In this document: piece after piece, positions 26,197-36,025 of the stretch
Numbering within the stretch: the first letter of the stretch is position 1
Layout: each line of letters begins with the position of its first letter
DNA from: DASSNR01 sp036278935
GTDB lineage: Bacteria > Gemmatimonadota > Gemmatimonadetes > Gemmatimonadales > Gemmatimonadaceae
Length of the DNA stretch: 56,567 bases
NCBI GenBank assembly: GCA_036278935.1
Contig: DASUKA010000118.1
Coordinates: forward strand, 1 to 56,567
Direction: 5' to 3'
Program-made: the position numbers and the translations under genes
The notes under the pieces: model-generated
The model's input: only the letters and a program-made list of their open reading frames with translations
Told to the model about the DNA's origin: nothing
Database searches by the model: none

Positions 26197-28029
26197 TCAG
26201 TTCGAGGTACGGGTGGGAGAAGAGGCTCGCAGCGCATCGAGCACGCGGCGCGCGCTCTCGGCGCTGAAGCCCGGGAGATTGGCGATGTCGGCCTCGTTTG
26301 CGGCGCGAACGCCCTGGACGCTGCCGAACGCCGTGAGCAATACGCGCCGCCTGCTCGGACCGATGCCGGGAATCCCCAGCAACTCCGATGTGATGGTGCG
26401 CATGGTGCGCCGCTTACGATTATACGTGATGGCGAAACGGTGGGCCTCGTCGCGTGCCCGCTGCAGCAGCCGTAGCCCGGGAGAGCGTCGCGAGAGACGC
26501 AGCGACTCGGAGCGACCCGGCAGGAAGATCTCCTCCTCGCGCTTGGCCAGGCTGATGAGTGGCAGTGCGCCCAGGTCGAGCGCGTGCAGCGCATCCGATG
26601 CGGCGCCGAGCTGTCCCTTGCCGCCATCCACCACGACGAGGTCTGGAAGGGGCTTCGCCTCCTCCACCCGGCGCTGGAAGTAGCGGGTGACCACCTCGCG
26701 CATCGAGGCAAAGTCATCCGTCCCTTCGACCGTCTTCACCTTGAACTTGCGGTACTCGGCACGCCGGGGACGCCCATTCTCGAACCAGACGCACGACCCG
26801 ACGGTATCGGTGCCCTGGGCCGTCGAGATGTCGAAGCACACGAGTGAGCGCGGCACGCGCTGCAATCCCAGCTCCCGCTGCAACTCGTACACGGGATCCA
26901 CCGCGCGCTCCTCCGCCTCCAGCGACGAGAGCTTGAGCTCCTCGAGGAGATGACGCGCGTTCTGCTCCGCGAGATCCAGCAGCTGGCGGCGCGACCCGCG
27001 TTGCGGCACCAGCAGCCGCGTTCCCGGCAGTGATTCCTGGATCAACACCTGATCCTCGACCTCGAACGGGAGCAACAGCTCCGCGGCGCGCTCCTCGGCA
27101 TGCAGATAGGAGCGTGCGAGGTACGCGGCCAGAATAGCCGGCTCCGTCTCATCATCCAAGTTGGCCAGAAAGTGATGCGACCGCGCAAGCAGCTTGCCGC
27201 CGCGAACGCGCAGCACGGCGACGCAGGCCTCGTCTCCATCGCGAGCGTACCCGATCACGTCCCGGTCACCGCCCTCCACTTCCACCACCACGGTCGGCTC
27301 CTCCAGCTTCTCGAGGTGCATGAGCACGTCGCGCATCTCCGCCGCCCGCTCGAAGTCGAGTTGTGACGACGCCTGCTCCATGCGCGCCCGTACCCGACGC
27401 ACCAGCTCATCGCCGTGGCCATCCAGATAGAGGAGCACTTCGTGGATCATGCTCTGATATTCCGCCTGCGTCTGCAGCAGCGCGCAGGGTGCCTTGCACC
27501 GCCCGATGTGATAATCCAGACAGGGCCGCTCCGGCATCTCGCGTGGCATATCGTAGTGGCACGACCGCACGGTGAAGATGCGCCGCACCACGTTGAGCGA
27601 TCGGCGCATGGCCCCGACGTCCGTGTAGGGACCGAAGTAGCGCGCACCGTCGTCCACCAACCGCCGCGTGACCACGACGCGCGGAAAGGGCTCCTGTATC
27701 GTGACCTTCACGTACGGATACGACTTGTCGTCGCGCAAGGCGATGTTGAAGCGCGGGTGGTACTCCTTGATCAGGTTCGCCTCGAGAATCAGCGCATGTG
27801 CTTCGGACGGAACCACAATCGTCTCGACATCAGACACCAGGCGCATCAACGCCCGCGTCTTGATGCTCTCTACGTGGTCGCTCCCCAGATAGCTGCGAAC
27901 GCGCGAGCGCAGGCGCTTGGCCTTGCCGACGTACAGCACGGTACCCTCGGCGTCCTTCCATAGGTAGACGCCGGGCGATTCCGGAAGATGGGCGACTTTG
28001 GCACTCAGGGCGGCGGAGACGTCAATCAT
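26197..28029 (-). CDS. uvrC: Excinuclease ABC subunit C
   Basis: 610 residues from ATG 28029; a GTG five codons upstream (28044) is an alternative start. UvrC makes the dual incisions in nucleotide excision repair. The GIY-YIG domain is at the N-terminus (SPGVYLWKDAEG, LYVGKAKRL), then the UVR interaction motif (SSQLDFERAAEMRD), the RNase H-like 5' nuclease domain with DLVVVDGGKGQL, and the C-terminal tandem helix-hairpin-helix (LLGIPGIGPSRRRVLL, NLPGFSAESARRVL). The length fits the family. Confidence 0.97.
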   Translation of the reverse strand: MIDVSAALSAKVAHLPESPGVYLWKDAEGTVLYVGKAKRLRSRVRSYLGSDHVESIKTRALMRLVSDVETIVVPSEAHALILEANLIKEYHPRFNIALRDDKSYPYVKVTIQEPFPRVVVTRRLVDDGARYFGPYTDVGAMRRSLNVVRRIFTVRSCHYDMPREMPERPCLDYHIGRCKAPCALLQTQAEYQSMIHEVLLYLDGHGDELVRRVRARMEQASSQLDFERAAEMRDVLMHLEKLEEPTVVVEVEGGDRDVIGYARDGDEACVAVLRVRGGKLLARSHHFLANLDDETEPAILAAYLARSYLHAEERAAELLLPFEVEDQVLIQESLPGTRLLVPQRGSRRQLLDLAEQNARHLLEELKLSSLEAEERAVDPVYELQRELGLQRVPRSLVCFDISTAQGTDTVGSCVWFENGRPRRAEYRKFKVKTVEGTDDFASMREVVTRYFQRRVEEAKPLPDLVVVDGGKGQLGAASDALHALDLGALPLISLAKREEEIFLPGRSESLRLSRRSPGLRLLQRARDEAHRFAITYNRKRRTMRTITSELLGIPGIGPSRRRVLLTAFGSVQGVRAANEADIANLPGFSAESARRVLDALRASSPTRTSN

Positions 28030-28102
28030 GGCAATGCGACTCACGAAGCATGGCGCTGGCGCTTCCGGCGGCGTTCATCCGCGCGGCGCGGGCCATCCCT
28101 GA

Positions 28103-28108
28103 AATATA
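28103..28108 (-). promoter_or_regulatory. TATATT -10-like element upstream of uvrC
   Basis: The minus strand reads TATATTTC about 75 bases before the uvrC start, in an otherwise GC-rich gap between murJ and uvrC. No good -35 box is seen at 16-18 bases. The same TATATT core recurs upstream of prfB and the acidic protein gene. Confidence 0.3.
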
Positions 28109-28129
28109 AGCCCGCCCGTGCGGCCTCAC

Positions 28130-29728
28130 TCACGCTCGGCGTGTGAGCGACCTGATGATCGCTCGCGCTTCGGGGAGTCGCAGTGCCATTGTCACCCCGA
28201 AATAGATGAGCCCGAACGGAATGAGCGCGGCCACGGCGAGCACGATCGGGTGCGCGACACCCATCGCCCATTTCACTCCCCACGCACCGGCGGCACTCGC
28301 GATGGCGGCGATCCACAATTTGGCCAGCAACGACGCCGGCACGCCCGTTACGCCGATCCGTTGATTCAGCGTCCTGCGCAGGAGCACGAACTCCACCCAC
28401 GCGGCGATGCCCGCCGACACGGTGAGTCCCGCGGCGCCCCACTTGGCATCCACGCCGAGCATACCAGGCAGGGGAATCGCGAAGAAGACGCCCAGGCCCG
28501 TGGTGAGAATGACACGGATGATCGCATAGCGCAGCGGCGTCCGCGTATCACGAAGGGCGTAATATGTCGATGAATACAGTCGTCCCAGCGTCGAGGCGAG
28601 CAGTCCGACCGACGCCCCGGCGAGAATTCCCCACACGTACACGCTGTCGGCGCGCGTGAACTTGCCCGTCTGAAACAGCGCACCCGCCAGCACATCGCCA
28701 AGCGTCAGAAACGCCACGGCCGACGGGACCACCAGAAAGGCAATGCGCCGCAGTCCCGCATCCAGCCGCGCCCGCAGGTACTCCGCCACCTCCGTCGTGT
28801 CACCGACCGCACTCGACATGGTCGGCAGCTCGGCGGCGGACACCGACATGCCGAAGAGACTGACGGGGAGCACCGCGATCATCTGCGCGTTCGCCAGCGC
28901 GGCCACGGCGCTCGTGGGCAAATAGCTGGCCAGAATCACATCCACGAACGAGCTCACCTGCACCACGCCGCGTCCGACGAACACTGGCAGGAAGTTGCGC
29001 ACGACGGTCCGCACATGCGCGGATGCAATGCTGAGCGATGGGCGGAAGTGCGCCAGCAGGCGGAACACCACGGGCAACTGCACCACAAGCTGCAAGCCGC
29101 TGCCGACCACTGATCCCCACGCCGCCACCGCGGCGAGTGGAAACGGCCCCACGCGTCCACCGAAGCTCACGAGCGAGACGATGATCGCCAGGTTCCATAC
29201 GACGGGCGCCGTGTACGAGAGGAAGAATCGGCGGTGGCTGTTCAGTACGCCCAGGCACCACGCGCTCATCACCAGCAGCCCGACGCCCGGGAAGAGAATG
29301 CGCACCAGATGAATCGTGAGCGTGCGCTTGGGCCCGCTGAAGCCACCCGCGATGACATCCACCAGCCATGGCGCGGCCGCGATGCCGAGCAGCACCAGCG
29401 TGGCCGTGACGAGCGCCAGCAGCGCCGCCACCGCGCCGGCCACTCGGTCGGCCTCTTCCTGACTCCCCTCCGCCAGCAGCCGCGCGTACACCGGAATGAA
29501 GGACGCCGACAGCACGCCCTCGCCGAAGAGATTCTGCAGGAAGTTCGGGATCTTCACGGCCGCGCTGAACGCGTCGGCGGCGGGGCCCAGGCCGAGGTAG
29601 TGACTCAGAAATCGCTGCTTGATGAGTCCGAAGATGCGGCTGAGCAGAATCCCCGCACCCACCAGCGTCGCGGACCGGCCCGTGCGCTCCCGCACGCGGC
29701 GCGATGCTGCGGCGCTAGCGGCGGCCAT
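28130..29728 (-). CDS. murJ: Lipid II flippase MurJ
   Basis: 532 residues from ATG 29728, which overlaps the end of bshC by 14 bases; in-frame codons upstream to 29788 give a basic leader with no family match. About 14 transmembrane helices are visible. The MurJ/MviN N-terminal signature is clear: SRIFGLIKQRFLSHYLG, then ADAFSAAVKIPNFLQNLFGEG. The conserved Arg/Asp residues in the central cavity region are kept. MurJ moves lipid II across the inner membrane for peptidoglycan assembly. It may share a transcript with bshC. Confidence 0.96.
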   Translation of the reverse strand: MAAASAAASRRVRERTGRSATLVGAGILLSRIFGLIKQRFLSHYLGLGPAADAFSAAVKIPNFLQNLFGEGVLSASFIPVYARLLAEGSQEEADRVAGAVAALLALVTATLVLLGIAAAPWLVDVIAGGFSGPKRTLTIHLVRILFPGVGLLVMSAWCLGVLNSHRRFFLSYTAPVVWNLAIIVSLVSFGGRVGPFPLAAVAAWGSVVGSGLQLVVQLPVVFRLLAHFRPSLSIASAHVRTVVRNFLPVFVGRGVVQVSSFVDVILASYLPTSAVAALANAQMIAVLPVSLFGMSVSAAELPTMSSAVGDTTEVAEYLRARLDAGLRRIAFLVVPSAVAFLTLGDVLAGALFQTGKFTRADSVYVWGILAGASVGLLASTLGRLYSSTYYALRDTRTPLRYAIIRVILTTGLGVFFAIPLPGMLGVDAKWGAAGLTVSAGIAAWVEFVLLRRTLNQRIGVTGVPASLLAKLWIAAIASAAGAWGVKWAMGVAHPIVLAVAALIPFGLIYFGVTMALRLPEARAIIRSLTRRA

Positions 29729-31367
29729 CCGCGGGATCGGGCGCCGCCAGCGCGTGGGCGATACCAGCCGACACGAGCGCGGCCGCATGCTCCCGCGCCC
29801 GCTCGAGCATAAGATCGAAGACGCGCATGCCGTGACGCGCCAGCAATGGCAGGACGTTGAGCATGCGCTCCTGCGGCTTGCCCAGTGGCCATAGTGCGCC
29901 CCGCGCCGTGGCTACATCCAGAAGCAGCTCGCGCTCCCGCCGCTTGACGGCTGCCACCGCCCGCCGCTCCAGCCGGTCCAGCCGGTGCCGCATGTCGCGC
30001 TCCGCCCCCGCCACCACGCGCTCCCCCACCAGTGGCTCGCCACCGTCATGGTTCAGCGCCTGCCGCAGAGCGGCCGCCGACGCATCGACGCGCGCCCGCC
30101 ACTCGTCCATCGCGGTGCGCACCGCGACCGGAAGTCGCTCGCGCACCAGACGCGTTTCCGCGGCGTGCGGATCACGCAGCTCGTCCACCGAGAGCGACCG
30201 CCTCTGCAGCACGCGCTCGATGTGCGGTTCAACGACGAGTCCCGACCAGCGCGGAAGGGCGAGCGGCACCGGCGACTCCAGCGCGTCCGCGACGGCACCG
30301 ACCTGGGCGAAGTAGGCAAGCTCACCCGGACCGGCCAGGTAGGCGGCGGTGGGCAGGATGCCACGCTCCACCACCGGGCGCAGGAGTACGTTGGGCCCGA
30401 GATCCGCGTGCGCATCAGCGGCGCGCGCGGCTGCGCTGTCCAACGGAACCCGCCGGCGCGCGCCGCGCACCGTCTCGTGCACCAGGGACAGCCCCGGCAC
30501 CTGGGCGACTTGCGCCGTGTAGCCGGCCTGCTGGATGGCGTCTGCCCGTGCGCGCAATGCTCTGTCGACATCGGCGGCTCGGTCCAGAGCGCGCGCCACC
30601 AGCGGCCGCCATGCCTGGCGCACCGAGGGATGGCCCGCATCCAGCACGGCAATGCCCAGCGGCTCCAGCAGCGAACGCAGCAGGCGCACGTACGCACCCC
30701 CAATCGTCTCCATGGGCTCGTACGCGTCTCGCACCATCCGCCACACGTCGGCATCGGCAGCAGAGCCTGCACCATGCTGCAGCTGCGCCAGCAAAGGCGA
30801 CACATCGGAGAGCGGAGTGTCGCGCATGCTCGCGCCCGTCACGGCTGGTGGCGACTGTGCAAGCGACTCCACACCGCCCGGCACCGCCACGTGGGTGACA
30901 CTGGCCTCCGCGAAATCCGTGTCATCTGTGGCCGCCCAGAACACTGGCGCCACTGGCATCCCCGTCACCGCCTCCAGCTCGTCGGCCAGCGCGAGCGCGC
31001 TCAGCGCTTTGCTCCAGGTATAGAGCGGGCCGCCGAACAGACCCGGCTGCTGCCCGGTAGTGACTACAAGGCCGGCCCCGCCAGCGCTGCGGGCAAGGCG
31101 CTCGGCAGCGGCGCCTCCCGCATCGATCGCCGCCCGCAGCGGCTCCAGCCAATCGCGCCCGGCGAACGAGTCGCGTACACCGGTCGCGTATGTCACCCAT
31201 GCGTCGCGCCCGAGAGGACGGGAGCGATACCACGCTGCCGGTGTCTGCTCGCGCACCGCGTCGCGCGCCAACGGCGAGCCGCCGAGTGGCCGCGTCAGTA
31301 CATGCAGCTCAGACACGGGCGGCGACCCGCTGGTGGGCGACAATACAGGACGGCGCGGAACAGCCAC
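29715..31367 (-). CDS. bshC: BshC-family putative cysteine ligase (bacillithiol synthesis)
   Basis: 550 residues from GTG 31367; a second GTG at 31316 (VSELHVLTR) fits the length of known BshC N-termini and may be the true start. The Rossmann-like core has the BshC hallmark TGQQPGLFGGPLYTWSKA-type segment and PVFWAATDDTDFAE. The C-terminal part contains long helices rich in Arg and Ala that form the coiled-coil domain. BshC joins cysteine to GlcN-malate in bacillithiol synthesis. No bshA or bshB is in the window. Bacillithiol is known in Firmicutes, Deinococcus and some Bacteroidetes relatives. Confidence 0.88.
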   Translation of the reverse strand: MAVPRRPVLSPTSGSPPVSELHVLTRPLGGSPLARDAVREQTPAAWYRSRPLGRDAWVTYATGVRDSFAGRDWLEPLRAAIDAGGAAAERLARSAGGAGLVVTTGQQPGLFGGPLYTWSKALSALALADELEAVTGMPVAPVFWAATDDTDFAEASVTHVAVPGGVESLAQSPPAVTGASMRDTPLSDVSPLLAQLQHGAGSAADADVWRMVRDAYEPMETIGGAYVRLLRSLLEPLGIAVLDAGHPSVRQAWRPLVARALDRAADVDRALRARADAIQQAGYTAQVAQVPGLSLVHETVRGARRRVPLDSAAARAADAHADLGPNVLLRPVVERGILPTAAYLAGPGELAYFAQVGAVADALESPVPLALPRWSGLVVEPHIERVLQRRSLSVDELRDPHAAETRLVRERLPVAVRTAMDEWRARVDASAAALRQALNHDGGEPLVGERVVAGAERDMRHRLDRLERRAVAAVKRRERELLLDVATARGALWPLGKPQERMLNVLPLLARHGMRVFDLMLERAREHAAALVSAGIAHALAAPDPADGRR

Positions 31368-31396
31368 CGGGGATCGGACATCGCATGGCTATCGGG

Positions 31397-31864
31397 TTAC
31401 TTGTGATACGGTTCTCCGCGCACGAGAGTCCCGGCGCGGTAGAGCTGCTCGGCGAGCACCAGCCTGGCCAGCTCATGTGGCAGCGTCCAGGGCGCCAGCG
31501 CAAGACGCATGACCGCGCGATCCAGCACGGTGGCGGAGAGGCCGGACGCGCCTCCGATCACGAATGCCACATCGGGCCCCGCCCGTTCCCGCTCCCGTCG
31601 CAGCCACGCGGAAAACTCCTCGGACGTCATCCGCGCGCCGCCCGGAGTGCACGCCACCAGCTGTGCCCCGGGCGCGATGCCGGCAAGCAGCCGCAGGCCC
31701 TCCTGGTCCCGCACCTGCACACCGCTGCCGCGACCGCCCCGCGCCTCCCGGACTTCATGAATGCGCAGCGGCCAGTAGCGAGCCGCTCGCCGTTCGTACT
31801 CCAGAATTGCCGTCGCCAGCGATGCATTCTTCGGCTTCCCCACCACGGCGACGACGATGTGCAT
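31397..31864 (-). CDS. rlmH: 23S rRNA (pseudouridine1915-N3)-methyltransferase
   Basis: 155 residues, SPOUT-fold enzyme that methylates pseudouridine 1915 of 23S rRNA using SAM. The knotted SAM site reads FVIGGASGL, and the very conserved C-terminus APWTLPHELARLVLAEQLYRA through GEPYHK is intact. It lies 19 bases from the glutamate dehydrogenase gene and 29 from bshC. Confidence 0.97.
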   Translation of the reverse strand: MHIVVAVVGKPKNASLATAILEYERRAARYWPLRIHEVREARGGRGSGVQVRDQEGLRLLAGIAPGAQLVACTPGGARMTSEEFSAWLRRERERAGPDVAFVIGGASGLSATVLDRAVMRLALAPWTLPHELARLVLAEQLYRAGTLVRGEPYHK

Positions 31865-31883
31865 CTACAGCGCGCAGCCGGCC

Positions 31884-33191
31884 TCAGGCATAGACGCCGC
31901 GCAGCCGGTGAACCGCGGCAACACGCGTGATGGCGAGCATGTACGCGGCCGTTCGCATGTTGACCTTGTGTTGCTCGGACAGTCGCACCACTTCTCCGAA
32001 ACTCTTGGTCATGATGCGCCCCAAGCGCTCGTTCACGGTGTCTTCCGTCCAGAAGTAGCCGCCGCGATCCTGCACCCACTCGAAGTACGAGACAGTCACC
32101 CCGCCGGCGTTCGCTAGAATATCGGGGATCACGAAGACGCCCTTCTCGTCCAGAATCGCATCCGCCGGCGCCGTGGTTGGTCCGTTGGCGCCCTCGCAGA
32201 TGATCTTCGCCTTCACCTGCCCCGCATTCTTCCGCGTGATCACGTTTTCGAGTGCCGCCGGAAGCAACACATCCACGTCGAGCAGCAGAAGCTGCTCGTT
32301 CGAGATCCGCAAGTCCGGCAGATAGCCATCCAGCGACCTGTGTTGCTTCACGTACGCGATGGCCTCATCCACGTCGATTCCTTCGGTCTGGTAAACCCCG
32401 CCTGAGCGATCGCTGATCGCCACGACCCGGCACCCCTGCTGCTGAAGCAGGCGCGCAGCTACGGAGCCCACGTTGCCGAATCCCTGCACCGCCACGGTCG
32501 TGCCCTTGACCTTCATGCCGAGGTGCATGAGCGCGGCCTTGGTGACCATCATGCACCCCCGCCCCGTCGCCTCCCGGCGCCCGAGCGAGCCCCCCATCTC
32601 AATGGGTTTCCCCGTGACGACGGCGTTGACGGTGTGCCGTACGTGCATCGAGTAGGTATCCATGACCCACGCCATCACGCGCTCGTTCGTGTTCACGTCC
32701 GGCGCAGGGACATCCGAGTCCGGACCAAGGGTGTTCATGATTCCCGCGGTATATCGGCGCGTCAGACGCTCCAGCTCGCCGATGCTCAGTGTGAGCGGAT
32801 CGCAGATGACCCCGCCCTTCGCGCCGCCGAATGGAATGTTCACCACGGCGCACTTCCACGTCATCCAGGCAGCGAGTGCCTTCACCTCATCCAGGTTGAC
32901 GTTGGGATCGAAGCGGATGCCGCCCTTGGCCGGACCGCGGGAGGTGTTGTGCAACACGCGAAAACCGGTGAAAACCTCGATATCCCCGTTGTCCATCTGG
33001 ACAGGAATAGAGACGATGATCTGCTTCTCGGCACTGCGCAGGATCTTGTAGAGGCCGGGCTCCAGATCGAGCAGCTCGGCGGCACGGTCGAAACGGGACA
33101 TCATGTCCTCGAACGGATTGTCCTCGTTGAGCGGACGATCCTTGTCGGGACGCATAATTTTATCGGTACGGAGCGTAAGATCGGTTGTCAT
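31884..33191 (-). CDS. gdhA: Glutamate dehydrogenase (Glu/Leu/Phe/Val dehydrogenase family)
   Basis: 435 residues from ATG 33191, which overlaps the lpxK TGA (ATGA); a shorter start at 33155 is possible. The enzyme interconverts glutamate and 2-oxoglutarate plus ammonia. Substrate-site features are KGGIRFDPNV and the catalytic Lys/Asp region WKCAVVNIPFGGAKGG and VPAPDVNTNE. The nucleotide-binding domain has VAVQGFGNVGSVAA followed by an acidic loop consistent with NAD. Why it is coupled to a lipid A kinase gene is not obvious; perhaps simple operon packing. Confidence 0.93.
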   Translation of the reverse strand: MTTDLTLRTDKIMRPDKDRPLNEDNPFEDMMSRFDRAAELLDLEPGLYKILRSAEKQIIVSIPVQMDNGDIEVFTGFRVLHNTSRGPAKGGIRFDPNVNLDEVKALAAWMTWKCAVVNIPFGGAKGGVICDPLTLSIGELERLTRRYTAGIMNTLGPDSDVPAPDVNTNERVMAWVMDTYSMHVRHTVNAVVTGKPIEMGGSLGRREATGRGCMMVTKAALMHLGMKVKGTTVAVQGFGNVGSVAARLLQQQGCRVVAISDRSGGVYQTEGIDVDEAIAYVKQHRSLDGYLPDLRISNEQLLLLDVDVLLPAALENVITRKNAGQVKAKIICEGANGPTTAPADAILDEKGVFVIPDILANAGGVTVSYFEWVQDRGGYFWTEDTVNERLGRIMTKSFGEVVRLSEQHKVNMRTAAYMLAITRVAAVHRLRGVYA

Positions 33192-34252
33192 GGAAGAGGT
33201 GGAGCAGCCGGAAGACCGGCCGGAGAAGGTTGCGACGCGTCCTGGGTGCGGCACGCGCCGAGGAGTAGGGCGAGCACCGAATCAATCGCCTCCGCTCCCT
33301 GTTCGACGATGAGACGCTGAGAAACATACCACAGTGGCCCCGCGGCGCGAGGCCATACCGGCGCGAGCTTGACCGCGTCTTTGAGGGTACAAACGGCAGT
33401 CTCGCCGGCGCCCAGCGACTCGGCCAGGCGCGTGGCCAGTGCCGAATCGAATGGGTGATGGTCGGACAGCGCGCAGGCGCGCACCCTGGCCCCACGCATC
33501 TCCAACTGCCGCTGGAAGGCGCCCGGATCGGCCACCGCCGAGATGGCCAACACGGGCATGCCGCGCAACGTCTCCAGCGGCCTCGTGCCTTCCCCCCGCA
33601 CTTGGCGCAACTCGGCCGGCGCCAGATGGACCCGCGCGAGAGGAACATGCGGCGCGATCCGCTGCAGGTAGCGCGCGGCTGCATCCGCAACATCCGTCGA
33701 CGCCACCTTGCGTGTGACCACGAGCAATGACGCGCGCCGTAACGCGCTTGCGGGTTCGCGCCACGGTCCCGCGGGCAGCAGCCGCCGGATGGGGCTCCAG
33801 CGGTCCGCATTCACCAGCACTACATCTGCCGTGCGCTGCGTGCGGCGGTGCTGGAACCCGTCGTCGAGCACCGCCACGTCGGCGCCATCGGCCGCCGCCC
33901 GGGCGATGCCGGCAACGCGGTCGGGCGAGACGACCACCGGGATGGTGGGGTTGAGCCGCTCGTGGACCATCGGCTCGTCACTGCCGTAGCCGCGCAGAAC
34001 GAGCGCCGGATGCACTCCGCGATCCGCCAGCGCGGCGGCGAACCATGCCGCCACCGGCGTCTTCCCGGCTCCGCCGACGGCAATGTTGCCAATGCTGAGT
34101 GTGGGAATTGGCGCAGGGTAGGCAGGGAGCGCGCCAACATCGTAGAGCGTCCCTCGCATCTTCACGGCGCCGCGGTACAGCAACTCAAGCGGGGTGAGCG
34201 CCGCGCGCGCCATCCTTGGCGTGGCGCCGTGGCCCCACCAGACCCAATCCAT
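33188..34252 (-). CDS. lpxK: Tetraacyldisaccharide 4'-kinase
   Basis: 354 residues from ATG 34252 (upstream in-frame start 34288 would overlap the acyltransferase). LpxK phosphorylates the 4'-position of the lipid A disaccharide at the inner membrane. A P-loop-like VGGAGKTPVAAW follows SIGNIAVGG, an N-terminal hydrophobic helix precedes it, and VLDDGFQHRR is the family active-site motif. The basic residues after it (SPIRRLLPAGPWRE) fit the membrane-facing helix. The end is rich in Pro/Ala. Confidence 0.95.
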   Translation of the reverse strand: MDWVWWGHGATPRMARAALTPLELLYRGAVKMRGTLYDVGALPAYPAPIPTLSIGNIAVGGAGKTPVAAWFAAALADRGVHPALVLRGYGSDEPMVHERLNPTIPVVVSPDRVAGIARAAADGADVAVLDDGFQHRRTQRTADVVLVNADRWSPIRRLLPAGPWREPASALRRASLLVVTRKVASTDVADAAARYLQRIAPHVPLARVHLAPAELRQVRGEGTRPLETLRGMPVLAISAVADPGAFQRQLEMRGARVRACALSDHHPFDSALATRLAESLGAGETAVCTLKDAVKLAPVWPRAAGPLWYVSQRLIVEQGAEAIDSVLALLLGACRTQDASQPSPAGLPAAPPLP

Positions 34253-34262
34253 AAGGCGCGTT

Positions 34263-34916
34263 TCAGGCACGGGCTGCGGCCGCCGCATCTCCCATGAGCA
34301 TCGCCAGCCGCTCCGCCTCGTCGACGGCCGCGCGTGGCGTTGCGGCTGTCACATACACGGGATTGCCGTAGCTGACCGTGATGCGCGAGAACGGTCGCGG
34401 AATAAGAAATCGGTCCCAACTGCGGAGCCGCCAGGCACGAGGCGCGAATACACGGAGGGGGATGATCGGCGCGCCGGTGCGCTGAGCCACCACCAGCGCG
34501 CCCGGCGCGAATTGGTGCGTCGGCCCGCGCGGGCCATCCGGGGTGATGGCCACGTCGCGACCGGACTCCACCACGCGGCAGAGTCCGAGGAGCGCGCGCC
34601 CCGCTCCCCGACTGGTGGAGCCGCGAACCGTCGGATAGCCGAGCGAGTGCGCCACCCGCGCGATGATCTCGCCATCAGCATGCTCGCTGATCAGAATGCT
34701 GATGTCCTCCCGTCGGTGATGCCACAGGAGCGGGAGCATCTCGCCATGCCAGAGGGCCAGGATCACCGGCCTGCCGCACTGGCGGATCGATTCCATCGGG
34801 CTACGGTTGACCTGCCGCATTCGCCACGTGCTCGCAAGCAGACGCATGACGATTCCCCCGACGAACGCCGCCCACAGGATGCGGCGCGGAACTGCACGCG
34901 CCTCACCGGTGCTCAT
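34263..34916 (-). CDS. Lysophospholipid acyltransferase family protein (DUF374)
   Basis: 217 residues with an N-terminal hydrophobic helix. The acyltransferase motif I is ALWHGEMLPLLWHHR (the His is replaced in the classical HX4D by HGEMLP), then TSRGAGRALLG and the second block ITPDGPRGPTH, as in the DUF374 proteins that often sit beside lpxB or lpxK. In related bacteria such proteins act as late acyltransferases or Kdo-lipid A acyltransferases; the exact substrate is inferred from location. It overlaps lpxB by four bases. Confidence 0.88.
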   Translation of the reverse strand: MSTGEARAVPRRILWAAFVGGIVMRLLASTWRMRQVNRSPMESIRQCGRPVILALWHGEMLPLLWHHRREDISILISEHADGEIIARVAHSLGYPTVRGSTSRGAGRALLGLCRVVESGRDVAITPDGPRGPTHQFAPGALVVAQRTGAPIIPLRVFAPRAWRLRSWDRFLIPRPFSRITVSYGNPVYVTAATPRAAVDEAERLAMLMGDAAAAARA

Positions 34917-36025
34917 TGCGCGAGCTCCAGGACGATCTCCGCCACACGCGCCGCTGCTCCAGGCTGCCCCAGCTTTGCGCGCACCTCAGCCAGCCCGCAG
35001 CACATGGTCTCCCGCTCGCGGCTCCCCTCGCGCAACAGCGGCTCCAGCGCCTCGGCCACAGCGCCCGGTTCGAGCGCCCCCTGGATGAATTCCGGCGCCA
35101 CCTGGCGCTCCGCCACAACGTTCACCAGGCCGATGCGCGGAATCCGCACGACTCGCCGCGCGATCGCGTACGTTGCGTTGCTCGCGCGATAGCCGATCAC
35201 GAGCGGACAGCCGGCCACCGCGGCCTCGAGTGTGGACGTGCCGCTCTTGGTGAGCGCCGCCGTCGCGGCACGCCAGATGGTGAACGGTGCTGCGCGCACG
35301 ACGGGATACGGACAGCGGTCGGCTCCGAATTCGATGCCCGGGGCGGCGCTCACAATCACGTGCAAGCCGGGAACGCGTTGCTCCAGCGTGCGCGCCGTAT
35401 TCACAAATCGACCGAGGTGACGTACGACCTCCTGCGGGCGGCTGCCCGGAAAGAGCGCCAGCACCGGTCCCTGTGCGGGAAGCCCGAGCTGCGCGCGGGC
35501 CTCCTCGTGCGTGGGGAGATGCTGCGCATAATCCAGCAGCGGGTGTCCCACGAACGTCGCGTCGATGCCGTGCGACCGGAGCAGCGCCTCCTCGAATGGC
35601 AGGATCACCGCGGCGCGCGTCACGGTACGGGCCATCGTACTCAGGCGGTTCGCCCCCCATGCCCATACCTGCGGCGTGATGTAGTAGAGCACGGGGACAC
35701 CCGCCGCATGGGCCGCCGCGGCGACCTTCATGTTGAATCCCGGATAGTCCACCAGCACCACCACTGCTACGCGGCCGCCCTCCAGCCGCCGGCGAATCTC
35801 CGCGAGCAGCCGGTAGTGATGCGGCACGTGCCGCACCACCTCCACAAAGCCCATTACGGCCATGCGCTCGGCGTGCTCGAGGAGAACGACGCCGGCATCC
35901 GCCATGCGCGCGCCGCCGGTGCCGGTGAGTGATAGGGCTGGCATGCGGCGGCGAAGCTCGGCGCTGACTCCAGCGGCGTGCAAGTCGCCGGACGTCTCGC
36001 CGGCGACGAACAGCACTTCACGCAC
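34913..36025 (-). CDS. lpxB: Lipid-A-disaccharide synthase
   Basis: 370 residues from GTG 36025, overlapping the oxidoreductase stop by 8 bases. LpxB is a GT19 enzyme that joins UDP-diacylglucosamine and lipid X. The N-terminus reads FVAGETSGDLHAAG, then MGFVEVVRH, YYITPQVWAWG and FVGHPLLD. The donor-binding end has SGTSTLEAA and PLVIGYR. All are standard LpxB landmarks. Confidence 0.97.
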   Translation of the reverse strand: MREVLFVAGETSGDLHAAGVSAELRRRMPALSLTGTGGARMADAGVVLLEHAERMAVMGFVEVVRHVPHHYRLLAEIRRRLEGGRVAVVVLVDYPGFNMKVAAAAHAAGVPVLYYITPQVWAWGANRLSTMARTVTRAAVILPFEEALLRSHGIDATFVGHPLLDYAQHLPTHEEARAQLGLPAQGPVLALFPGSRPQEVVRHLGRFVNTARTLEQRVPGLHVIVSAAPGIEFGADRCPYPVVRAAPFTIWRAATAALTKSGTSTLEAAVAGCPLVIGYRASNATYAIARRVVRIPRIGLVNVVAERQVAPEFIQGALEPGAVAEALEPLLREGSRERETMCCGLAEVRAKLGQPGAAARVAEIVLELAQ

